Positions 1 through 5,366 of a stretch of DNA of 5,366 bases are shown here, one piece after another. Origin of the DNA: Candidatus Curtissbacteria bacterium RIFCSPLOWO2_01_FULL_37_9. Lineage in GTDB: Bacteria; Patescibacteriota; Microgenomatia; Curtissbacterales; GWA2-41-24. The DNA lies in assembly GCA_001776425.1 (NCBI GenBank), contig MFBN01000020.1, positions 30,748 through 36,113 on the forward strand. Reading direction: 5' to 3'. Position numbers and translations under genes: made by a program. The notes beneath the pieces were generated by a model. It had not been told where the DNA came from and searched no databases. It saw only the letters and a list, made by a program, of their open reading frames with translations. Each line of letters opens with the position of its first letter. Position 1 is the stretch's first letter.

Positions 1-905
1 CTGCATATACTCAAGTTTCTGCAAACAAGTATAAGACTTGGCTGATCATGCTTATTTTTGCATTTTTTATCACATTTGCTGTTTATGTTTTTACCTTTGC
101 CTTAGGATTTCAAGGACCGTCGGCATTAGGATTTTCTGGTATTGCTTTGATTATCGCAGGCATCATGAATTTTTTTTCCTATTATTATAGTGACAAGATG
201 GTTATGGCAATTTCTCAAGCCAAACAAATTCAAATAAAAGATAATCCGACTTTATTTAGAACTGTTGAAAATCTTTGTATAGCCTCAGGTCTTCCTATGC
301 CTAAAATCTATATCATAAATGACAGTGCTCCTAACGCATTCGCCACCGGTAGAGATCCAAAACATGCTGCTATTGCTTTTACCAAAGGCATTTTAGATAA
401 ATTGACTAAGCTTGAACTGGAAGGAGTAACCGCTCATGAACTTTCTCATGTAGGCAATTACGATACTAGGATGATGACTATAGTTTCTATTTTAGTAGGA
501 ACTATAGCTTTGGCAGCAGATTTTTTTCTGCGTATTTCTTTTTATTCAGGTAGGAATCGGGAAGAACGAGGCAGTAATCAACTAATGATGATAATTGGTG
601 TATTAATGGCAATTTTGGCTCCTATTGTGGCAACTTTAATTCAGTTGGCGATTTCCAGGAAAAGAGAATTTCTAGCAGATGCTTCCGGGGTTCTTTTAAC
701 CCGTAATCCGGATGGTTTGGCAAGTGCTCTTCTTAAAATTTCACACGATAAAGAACCTTTAGAGGCAGCTAATAAAGCAACTGCCCATCTTTATATTATT
801 AATCCGCTTAAAAATCGTAAAGATGCTATTGGTTGGTTTGCTAAACTTTTTAATACACATCCTCCAATCGAAGAAAGAATCAGGGTTCTTCATCAAATGC
901 AATGA
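1..905 (+). CDS. htpX: HtpX-type M48 membrane zinc metalloprotease, 5' end cut by window edge
   Basis: Membrane-bound zinc endopeptidase of family M48B; relatives degrade misfolded membrane proteins in envelope quality control. The reading frame is open from base 3 to the TGA at 903-905, giving 300 visible residues. The ATG at base 48 is probably not the start. The 15 codons before it read AYTQVSANKYKTWLI, which resembles the conserved HtpX N-terminus just before the first membrane helix, so the true start lies upstream of the window. Numbering from base 3, the catalytic motif HELSH is at residues 145-149 (DNA 435-449), with zinc ligands H145 and H149 and general base E146. The third ligand is probably E222 in RKREFLAD. 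Hydrophobic segments lie at about 13-36, 42-60, 157-177 and 194-217, the usual four-helix HtpX pattern. The C-terminal THPPIEERI motif is also typical. The length is close to a full HtpX (about 290-300 residues), so little is missing. The stop overlaps the gatC start. Family assignment is firm; substrate is unknown. Confidence 0.95.
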   Translation, partial: AYTQVSANKYKTWLIMLIFAFFITFAVYVFTFALGFQGPSALGFSGIALIIAGIMNFFSYYYSDKMVMAISQAKQIQIKDNPTLFRTVENLCIASGLPMPKIYIINDSAPNAFATGRDPKHAAIAFTKGILDKLTKLELEGVTAHELSHVGNYDTRMMTIVSILVGTIALAADFFLRISFYSGRNREERGSNQLMMIIGVLMAILAPIVATLIQLAISRKREFLADASGVLLTRNPDGLASALLKISHDKEPLEAANKATAHLYIINPLKNRKDAIGWFAKLFNTHPPIEERIRVLHQMQ

Positions 906-1216
906 AAAAAAAGCCTGAATCCCGCATGGCACTTAATATTGATATCGAATACGTTGCAAAACTCGCCAGTATACCTCTTGATTTAGCTGAGAAGAGAATT
1001 TTTAACAAGCAGCTCCCGGAAATTTTGAGATATATTTCCCAATTAAACAAAGTGAACACTGAAAAAGTCGAGCCTGTTGGCCATGTTACCGGTTTAGTTA
1101 ATGTTACAAGAGATGACAAACCTGCTCCATCACTAACTCAAGAAGAGGCTTTGGCAAATGCACCTAAAACATATAATGGATTTTTTGAAGTTGACGCAAT
1201 TTTTGAAGAAAAATAA
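902..1216 (+). CDS. gatC: Asp/Glu-tRNA amidotransferase subunit C (GatC)
   Basis: Small subunit of the GatCAB amidotransferase, which converts Glu-tRNA(Gln) and/or Asp-tRNA(Asn) to the amide-charged tRNAs in the cytoplasm. GatC has no active site; it wraps around GatA and bridges it to GatB. The 104-residue product shows the family pattern in order: VAKLASIPL near residues 18-26, a central helix with QLPEILRYI and VNTEKVEPVGH, an N-x-x-R-D-D segment, then EEALANAP and the terminal GFFEVDAIFE. Two starts are possible. The ATG at 902 overlaps the htpX stop as ATGA and adds a charged leader, MKKKPESR. The ATG at 926 gives 96 residues beginning MALNID, closer to the usual N-terminus and length. 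Neither has a well-placed Shine-Dalgarno; an AGGG at 882-885 is about 16 bases from 902. I keep 902 because overlap would allow translational coupling. Identity is firm, the start is not. Confidence 0.93.
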   Translation: MKKKPESRMALNIDIEYVAKLASIPLDLAEKRIFNKQLPEILRYISQLNKVNTEKVEPVGHVTGLVNVTRDDKPAPSLTQEEALANAPKTYNGFFEVDAIFEEK

Positions 1217-1242
1217 TTTTTTTAAAGATAACGACTCCTAAA

Positions 1243-2676
1243 ATGATAATTCATAATTATACTATACAAGAAGCTTCAAAACTTATCGCAAAAAGGAAAA
1301 TTAAAGTTTATGAAATTGTTAAAGCATATATAGATAAGGCAAAAAAGCTTAATCATCAGTTTAATAGCTTCTTAACTATTTCCGAAGAAACTGCTTTAAT
1401 GAAGGCCAAAAAAGTGGATCAGTTGATAGCTGATCACCAAAAACTTGGACCTTTGGCAGGTATTTCGTTGGCAGTCAAAGATCTATTTTCAACCAAAGGT
1501 ATAAGAACGACTGCCGGATCAAGAGTTTTGGAAAATTATGTACCTGTATATGATGCAACTGTTATATCGCGTCTTAACAACGCTTATACTATTACTATAG
1601 GAAAGACTAATTTAGATGCCTGGGGCCATGGTGCAAGCGGGGAAAATTCCGATTTTGGGTTAACAAAAAATCCTTATGATCCCTCTCGGGTTTCAGGAGG
1701 TTCCTCGTCAGGTTCGGCTGTAGCTGTGGCAACAGGCGCATCTCTTGCGGCCACAGGTACAGATACCGGTGGTTCTATTAGACTACCTTCCACTTTTTGC
1801 AATCTGGTTGGTTTAAAGCCTACTTATGGTCGTGTTTCCCGTTATGGAGTGATTTCCATGGCCTCTTCTTTGGACACGATGGGTCACATTACCAAAACTG
1901 TGTTTGATAATGCCTTGGTTTTGAATGTAACTGCCGGTTTTGATTTTTTTGATTCAACCACTTCCCAAAAACCTACTGATGATTACGTAAGCGATATTGA
2001 TAAAGGAGTAAAAGGACTAAAAATCGGTATTCCCCGGGAATATTTTCAAAGTCTCAATTCTGAAATTAAGGGAAAAATTCTTTCTGCAGTCAAAATACTG
2101 GAGAAATTTGGAGCTAAAGTTATTGATGTTTCATTACCTCATACCGAATATGGTGTTGCTGTCTATTATGTAATACAAACCTCCGAAGTATCCTCAAATC
2201 TGGCCAGATATGATGGAATCCGTTTTGGTTTTGACCGTAGCAAATTCGGTGCTGAAGCTAAAAGGCGGATCATATTAGGAACTTTTGCCCTTTCTGCCGG
2301 CTATTATGATGCTTTTTATCTTAAAGCGATGAAGGTAAGAAGACTTATAAGAGGAGATTTTCTTAATGCCTTTAAGAAAATCGACGTTTTGATATGCCCG
2401 GTTTCTCCAACACCCGCATTTAAAATTGGTGAAAAGAAAAACGATCCGATTTCTATGTATTTGTCTGATATTTTCACTGTGAATGCTAACTTAGCAGGTA
2501 TACCTTCTTTGGCTGTACCGTGCGGTTTTGTCAAAAATTCTAACAATGGTTCTGATCCGGGTTTACCTGTGGGAATGCAAATAATAGGCCCCGATTTTTC
2601 GGAGAAAATGCTTTATCAAGTTGGTTTCGCCTATGAGCAGGAAACAAAATGGTATCTAAAGTCACCAAAAATATGA
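1243..2676 (+). CDS. gatA: Asp/Glu-tRNA amidotransferase subunit A (GatA), glutaminase subunit
   Basis: Amidase-signature enzyme that hydrolyses glutamine and supplies ammonia to GatB for tRNA-dependent amidation. The 477-residue product is near the family's usual 480-490. The Ser-cisSer-Lys triad is complete: K79 in AVKD, S154 in SGGSSSGSA (151-159), and nucleophile S178 in TDTGGSIR (173-180). From memory, these are the numbers used for Staphylococcus aureus GatA. Probable glutamine-binding residues are also present: Y309 in YYVI, R342 in AKRRI, and D409 in SDIFTV. Two departures from common GatA are visible. The segment NLDAWGHGASGENSDFG (123-139) replaces the usual NMDEFAMGSS-type wording. 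The loop between FGF (328-330) and KRR (340-342) is about 16 residues shorter than in the S. aureus enzyme. Neither touches the triad, so activity is expected. The ATG at 1243 begins a normal GatA N-terminus (HNYTIQEA) but has no Shine-Dalgarno; the bases before it include CTCC instead. It lies 26 bases after gatC. Confidence 0.97.
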   Translation: MIIHNYTIQEASKLIAKRKIKVYEIVKAYIDKAKKLNHQFNSFLTISEETALMKAKKVDQLIADHQKLGPLAGISLAVKDLFSTKGIRTTAGSRVLENYVPVYDATVISRLNNAYTITIGKTNLDAWGHGASGENSDFGLTKNPYDPSRVSGGSSSGSAVAVATGASLAATGTDTGGSIRLPSTFCNLVGLKPTYGRVSRYGVISMASSLDTMGHITKTVFDNALVLNVTAGFDFFDSTTSQKPTDDYVSDIDKGVKGLKIGIPREYFQSLNSEIKGKILSAVKILEKFGAKVIDVSLPHTEYGVAVYYVIQTSEVSSNLARYDGIRFGFDRSKFGAEAKRRIILGTFALSAGYYDAFYLKAMKVRRLIRGDFLNAFKKIDVLICPVSPTPAFKIGEKKNDPISMYLSDIFTVNANLAGIPSLAVPCGFVKNSNNGSDPGLPVGMQIIGPDFSEKMLYQVGFAYEQETKWYLKSPKI

Positions 2677-2707
2677 AATATGAGTTAGTAATAACAATCA
2701 ATTGCTT

Positions 2708-2716
2708 TGATATACT
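2708..2716 (+). promoter_or_regulatory. candidate extended -10 promoter for gatB
   Basis: The sequence TGATATACT matches the extended -10 pattern TGnTATAAT at all but one specified position. Upstream at normal spacing no good -35 hexamer is seen (GTAATA or TAATAA), which extended -10 promoters can tolerate. Transcription would begin near 2723 and give a leader of about 50 bases before gatB, long enough to contain the hairpin at 2740-2758. In AT-rich DNA such a match can occur by chance, so this is a tentative call from sequence pattern alone. Confidence 0.35.
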
Positions 2717-2739
2717 TAGTTTATACCATAGGTGGTTTT

Positions 2740-2758
2740 TCTGAAATAAATTTTCAGA
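2740..2758 (+). promoter_or_regulatory. small hairpin immediately upstream of the gatB ribosome binding site
   Basis: TCTGAAA (2740-2746) and TTTCAGA (2752-2758) are perfect inverted copies around the 5-base loop TAAAT. The stem ends two bases before the gatB Shine-Dalgarno. No T-run follows, so it is not an intrinsic terminator. A second, weaker pairing of GTTTTT (2735-2740) with AAAAAC (2766-2771) would place the Shine-Dalgarno in an internal loop. A role in gatB translation or mRNA stability is possible but inferred; the stem has only two GC pairs. Confidence 0.35.
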
Positions 2759-2760
2759 TG

Positions 2761-2765
2761 AAGGA
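2761..2765 (+). promoter_or_regulatory. Shine-Dalgarno sequence of gatB
   Basis: AAGGA sits six bases before the ATG at 2772, the classical spacing. It fixes the gatB start and is the only strong ribosome binding site in the window: gatC, gatA and dnaE lack a comparable one. Confidence 0.75.
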
Positions 2766-2771
2766 AAAAAC

Positions 2772-4229
2772 ATGAATTTAAGAAAATATGAAGCAGTTAT
2801 TGGATTGGAGATTCATATTGAACTTAAGACAAATAGCAAGATGTTTTGTCAATGCTCTGCAGAATATTTCGGAGCCCGCCCTAATTCACATACATGTCCT
2901 ATATGTTTGGGATTACCGGGTGCATTGCCAAAAGCGAACGTAGAGAGTATAAAACTTGTACAAAAACTAGGGTTGGCTTTAAATTGTAACATTCAATTGA
3001 GTAATAAATTTGATCGTAAGAACTATTTTTACCCAGATTTGGCAAAAGGATTCCAAATTTCTCAATATGATCAACCATTAACCAGTAATGGTTTTATTTA
3101 TATTAAAAATCAGGTTGAACAGCCGAAGAAAATTAATATCACCAGAGCACACCTTGAAGAAGATACCGGCAAATTAACTCATGCTACAATAAACAACCGG
3201 AGTGTGACTCTTATAGATTTTAACAGGAGCGGTGTACCTTTAGTTGAAATAGTTTCTGAACCTGATATGCATTCTTCAGACGAGGCCAGGGATTATGCCC
3301 AAAAGCTTCAGCAAATAGTTAGGTATTTGGGGATTTCGGACGCGGATATGGAAAAGGGAAGTATGAGGATTGAACCAAATGTTTCTTTAAGAAATGCAGG
3401 GGATAAAATCTTACCGTTATATAAAATTGAACTTAAGAATATTAACTCTTTTAAATTTGCCCAAGCAGCGATTGAGTATGAAATCGAAAGACAGACAATA
3501 ATTTTAGACAGCGGCAAAATACCTCAACAGGAAACAAGAGGCTGGAACGAAGTAAAAAAACAGACAGTTAGTCAAAGAAGCAAGGAATTGGCACATGATT
3601 ATAGATATTTCCCCGAGCCTGATTTGGTGCCAATGCAGTTTGATAAAATATTTATTTCCAAGTTAAAGACTAAAATTCCCGAATTACCGGCTGAAAAAAT
3701 TAAAAGATTTCAAAAACAATATGGGTTATCTGCTTATGATGTAGATATCATCACTAATGATGTTGATATTGCTAATTTTTTTGAACAGGCAAATATTGCT
3801 TATAAGAAAAATACTCCAAAAAAAATTGCAAACTGGATTATAGGCGAGCTTCTAAGAAGATTAGCCCAGAGTAATCAAAAAATCAGCCAGCTGGATATTT
3901 TACCGGCTTCTTTGGCAGAATTATTATATTTAATTGATTCCGGAGAAATTACCAACTCTTCTGCAAAAGAAATATTTAATCAGATGATAAAAACCGGTAA
4001 TACTCCAAAAAATCTACTTAAATTAATGAAAATCAAATCTATTTCACCGGACGAACTTGACTTATTAGTGTCTAAAGTACTTTTAGCCAATCAGCAGGCA
4101 GTTAAGGATTATAAAGCAGGTAAAACGGCAAGTATCGGTTTCTTAATCGGTCAATTACACAAAAAAACTCAAGGGCAAGCATCTCCGCATCTAGCTAAAG
4201 AACTTATTTTGAAGAAATTAAATAAATGA
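2772..4229 (+). CDS. gatB: Asp/Glu-tRNA amidotransferase subunit B (GatB)
   Basis: ATP-dependent kinase/transamidase subunit of GatCAB. It binds mischarged tRNA, activates the Glu or Asp side chain with ATP and amidates it with ammonia channelled from GatA. The 485-residue product has the full family layout. The N-terminal YEAVIGLEIHIEL (6-18) carries probable metal ligands E13 and H15. A four-cysteine site follows: C26 and C28 in CQC, then C42 and C45 in CPIC, probably binding zinc. The catalytic cradle contains RKNYFYPDL (82-90), ISQYDQPL (96-103), RAHLEEDTGK (125-134), FNRSGVPLVEIVSEPDM (150-166), DMEKGSMR (192-199) and HDYRYFPEPDL (275-285). The helical and YqeY-like tail, which recognises the tRNA, runs from about 295 to the end and finishes QASPHLAKELILKKLNK. 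Small departures include DLAKGFQIS where DLPKGYQIS is common, and MRIEPNVSLR where MRCDVNVSLR is common. The start is fixed by an AAGGA six bases upstream. It follows gatA after 95 bases. Tail sequence alone does not show whether the enzyme acts on Gln, Asn or both. Confidence 0.97.
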   Translation: MNLRKYEAVIGLEIHIELKTNSKMFCQCSAEYFGARPNSHTCPICLGLPGALPKANVESIKLVQKLGLALNCNIQLSNKFDRKNYFYPDLAKGFQISQYDQPLTSNGFIYIKNQVEQPKKINITRAHLEEDTGKLTHATINNRSVTLIDFNRSGVPLVEIVSEPDMHSSDEARDYAQKLQQIVRYLGISDADMEKGSMRIEPNVSLRNAGDKILPLYKIELKNINSFKFAQAAIEYEIERQTIILDSGKIPQQETRGWNEVKKQTVSQRSKELAHDYRYFPEPDLVPMQFDKIFISKLKTKIPELPAEKIKRFQKQYGLSAYDVDIITNDVDIANFFEQANIAYKKNTPKKIANWIIGELLRRLAQSNQKISQLDILPASLAELLYLIDSGEITNSSAKEIFNQMIKTGNTPKNLLKLMKIKSISPDELDLLVSKVLLANQQAVKDYKAGKTASIGFLIGQLHKKTQGQASPHLAKELILKKLNK

Positions 4230-4247
4230 TTTTATTCGATAAAATTA
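4227..4247. repeat. AT-rich palindrome overlapping the gatB stop codon
   Basis: ATTTTAT (4229-4235) and ATAAAAT (4239-4245) are perfect inverted copies around TCG. One G-T wobble and one T-A pair extend the stem to nine pairs, starting at the gatB TGA. There is no GC-rich stem and no T-run after it (CGGGTATTTT follows), so an intrinsic terminator is not supported. It could be a weak mRNA 3' structure, a protein-binding site ahead of dnaE, or chance in AT-rich DNA. Confidence 0.35.
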
Positions 4248-4286
4248 CGGGTATTTTCAAAGTTAATATATATAAACAGATTTAAT

Positions 4287-5366
4287 ATGGCAGAATTTGT
4301 CCATTTGCATGTTCATAGTGAGTTTTCACTACTTGACGGACTGTCTAAAATCCAAAAATTAGTTAGGCAAGCGAAACTATTTGGGATGCGGCATTTGGCC
4401 ATTACTGATCATGGTGCGCTTTACGGAGCTATCAAATTTTTCAAGGAGTGCAAGCGAGAAAATTTAAATCCGATAATCGGGTGTGAAATGTATATTGCTC
4501 CCAGAAACTTGAATAATAAAGAGCCTGGTAAGGATAATGAAAATTCTCACTTGACTGTTTTAAGCCAAGATTTTGAAGGTTATCAAAATCTAATGAAACT
4601 GGTAACCATCTCTTATCTGGAAGGATTTTATTACAGACCCAGAGTGGATAAAAATACTCTTAATCAATATTCAAAAGGTCTAATTGCTTTATCCGGATGT
4701 AATTCATCGGAAATAGCCAAAGCAATTATACAAGGGAATCTAAACCTTGCAGAAAAAATAACCCGTGAATATATTCAGATTTTCGGCAAAAAGAATTTTT
4801 ACCTGGAAACCCAAAAGCATTTATTCGATAAATTTAAAAATATGCATGATCCGAATTCACCAATATATGTAGATTTAAACCATATGGCAAGCGAAGAGTC
4901 TAAAATTACCCTTGGAATAAAACATTTGGCCAAAAAAATTGGTATTCCATTTGTTGCCACGAATGACGTTCATTATGTTCTGTCGGAAGATGCACCTGCT
5001 CAGGATGCTATAGTTTGTATTCAAACCGGCAAAAATCTTTCAGATATTAAACGTTTGAGAATGATTGATTCACCGACTTATTACTTAAAAAATACTCAAG
5101 AAATGGAAGATCTATTTGAAGATGCACCTTTGGCGATTGCTAATTCTTTAGAAATTGCAAAAAAAATAAACATTGAAATCAATTTGGGAAAAATTGCTTT
5201 TCCGAAATATGATGTACCGTCTCAAACTTCACCCGATGATTATTTACGAAAGCTGTGCTTTGAAGGTATTAAGAAAAAAGTCAAAAAAGTAACAAAGGAC
5301 ATTAAGGAACGGCTTGATTACGAATTATCTGTAATTTTTAAAAAAGGCTATTCCACGTATTTTTTA
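4287..5366 (+). CDS. dnaE: DNA polymerase III subunit alpha (DnaE), N-terminal part, 3' end cut by window edge
   Basis: Catalytic subunit of the replicative C-family DNA polymerase. The frame runs open for 360 codons to the window edge; a full DnaE has about 1,000-1,200 residues, so only about a third is here. The visible part is the PHP domain plus the first bases of the polymerase core, beginning HLHVHSEFSLLDG (6-18), followed by ITDHGALYG (39-47) and PIIGCEMYIA (62-71). Nine expected PHP metal ligands are present: H8, H10, D17, H42, E67, H88, C138 (in LSGC), D227 and H229 (in NDVHY). A loop between FYLE (171-174) and NDVHY (226-230) is about 21 residues longer than in E. coli or Mycobacterium DnaE. 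The polymerase aspartates lie beyond the edge. The frame is closed by the gatB stop upstream and 4287 is its first ATG; the MAEFVHLH start fits the family. There is no clear Shine-Dalgarno (ACAGATTTAAT precedes the ATG). The gene follows gatB by 57 bases and may be co-transcribed. Confidence 0.97.
   Translation, partial: MAEFVHLHVHSEFSLLDGLSKIQKLVRQAKLFGMRHLAITDHGALYGAIKFFKECKRENLNPIIGCEMYIAPRNLNNKEPGKDNENSHLTVLSQDFEGYQNLMKLVTISYLEGFYYRPRVDKNTLNQYSKGLIALSGCNSSEIAKAIIQGNLNLAEKITREYIQIFGKKNFYLETQKHLFDKFKNMHDPNSPIYVDLNHMASEESKITLGIKHLAKKIGIPFVATNDVHYVLSEDAPAQDAIVCIQTGKNLSDIKRLRMIDSPTYYLKNTQEMEDLFEDAPLAIANSLEIAKKINIEINLGKIAFPKYDVPSQTSPDDYLRKLCFEGIKKKVKKVTKDIKERLDYELSVIFKKGYSTYFL

Larger units (their letters stand above)
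2677..2771 (+). other. gatA-gatB spacer, longest non-coding stretch in the window
   Basis: This 95-base gap is long compared with the other junctions (a 4-base overlap, 26 and 57 bases). It holds a candidate extended -10 promoter at 2708-2716, a 7-bp inverted repeat at 2740-2758 and a strong Shine-Dalgarno at 2761-2765. Its first two thirds also contain a 23-codon open frame (2673-2744) beginning at the ATGA over the gatA stop. That frame is probably chance. No tRNA, riboswitch core or transposon end is recognisable. Confidence 0.6.

Noticed and set aside
833..856. Possible promoter for gatC inside the htpX end (TTGGTT ... TAATAC)
   Set aside because: The two boxes are only about 12 bases apart, too close for a normal promoter, and lie in conserved htpX coding sequence.
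880..1119. Minus-strand open frame opposite gatC
   Set aside because: It lies opposite a clear GatC and the end of htpX, has no recognisable motif and is a shadow of AT-rich coding DNA.
1199..1223. Possible intrinsic terminator at the end of gatC: ATTTTT and AAAAAT around GAAG, then a T7 run
   Set aside because: The stem has six AT pairs and no GC pair, lies in the gatC coding end, and gatA follows 26 bases later with no promoter seen.
2316..2773. Two minus-strand open frames opposite the gatA 3' end and the gatA-gatB spacer
   Set aside because: Mostly antisense to a strongly conserved GatA C-terminus; no family resemblance, and no start signal or partner gene on that strand.
3308..3517. 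Minus-strand open frame inside gatB
   Set aside because: Fully antisense to conserved GatB motifs (DMEKGSMR region); no independent evidence of coding.
4245..4276. Possible dnaE promoter (TTACGG with TATATA or TATAAA)
   Set aside because: The -35 candidate matches the consensus poorly (two of six) and TATA-like boxes are expected by chance in this AT-rich spacer.
1..5366. Alternative genetic code with TGA read as glycine
   Set aside because: TGA is the stop of htpX, gatA and gatB at family-correct positions, and no TGA occurs inside the five reading frames.
1..5366. Mobile element, CRISPR array, tRNA gene or undescribed defence-type cassette
   Set aside because: No direct-repeat array, terminal inverted repeats, transposase, cloverleaf sequence or unknown long gene is visible; essentially all sequence is conserved housekeeping genes.

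Overview
The window carries five genes, all on the + strand and almost end to end. They are the 3' part of an HtpX-type membrane metalloprotease gene, then gatC, gatA and gatB (the three subunits of the tRNA-dependent amidotransferase GatCAB), then the 5' part of dnaE (replicative DNA polymerase III alpha). Both end genes are cut by the window edges. No tRNA, rRNA, CRISPR array, insertion sequence or other mobile element is visible. No gene-free stretch exceeds 95 bases.

The organism is bacterial: HtpX, GatCAB and C-family DnaE together are a bacterial set. AT-rich sequence, short spacers and the wording of several motifs suggest a small-genome lineage such as Patescibacteria/CPR, possibly Microgenomates. 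The motifs are the GatA stretch around residues 123-140, the shortened GatA loop around 330-336, and the long DnaE PHP loop. This placement rests on remembered family patterns and is inference. The genetic code looks standard. TGA ends three genes, TAA ends one, glycines are GGN and no in-frame TGA is read through, which argues against the TGA=Gly code of Gracilibacteria/SR1.

Layout: htpX (to 905) shares the ATGA tetranucleotide with gatC (902-1216). A 26-base spacer leads to gatA (1243-2676). A 95-base spacer follows, the most interesting non-coding stretch: it holds a candidate extended -10 promoter, a small hairpin and the only strong Shine-Dalgarno sequence in the window, all serving gatB (2772-4229). 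A 57-base spacer with an AT-rich palindrome precedes dnaE (4287 onward).

Functionally, GatA releases ammonia from glutamine and GatB phosphorylates the side chain of mischarged Glu-tRNA(Gln) and/or Asp-tRNA(Asn) and amidates it. GatC wraps around GatA and stabilises the heterotrimer. HtpX and DnaE have no direct part in this; their co-orientation probably reflects compact housekeeping organisation. I see no convincing undescribed system. The points worth a second look are modest: the htpX-gatC overlap, the gatA-gatB spacer, the GatA loop deletion, the DnaE PHP insertion, and a complete PHP metal-ligand set in DnaE.
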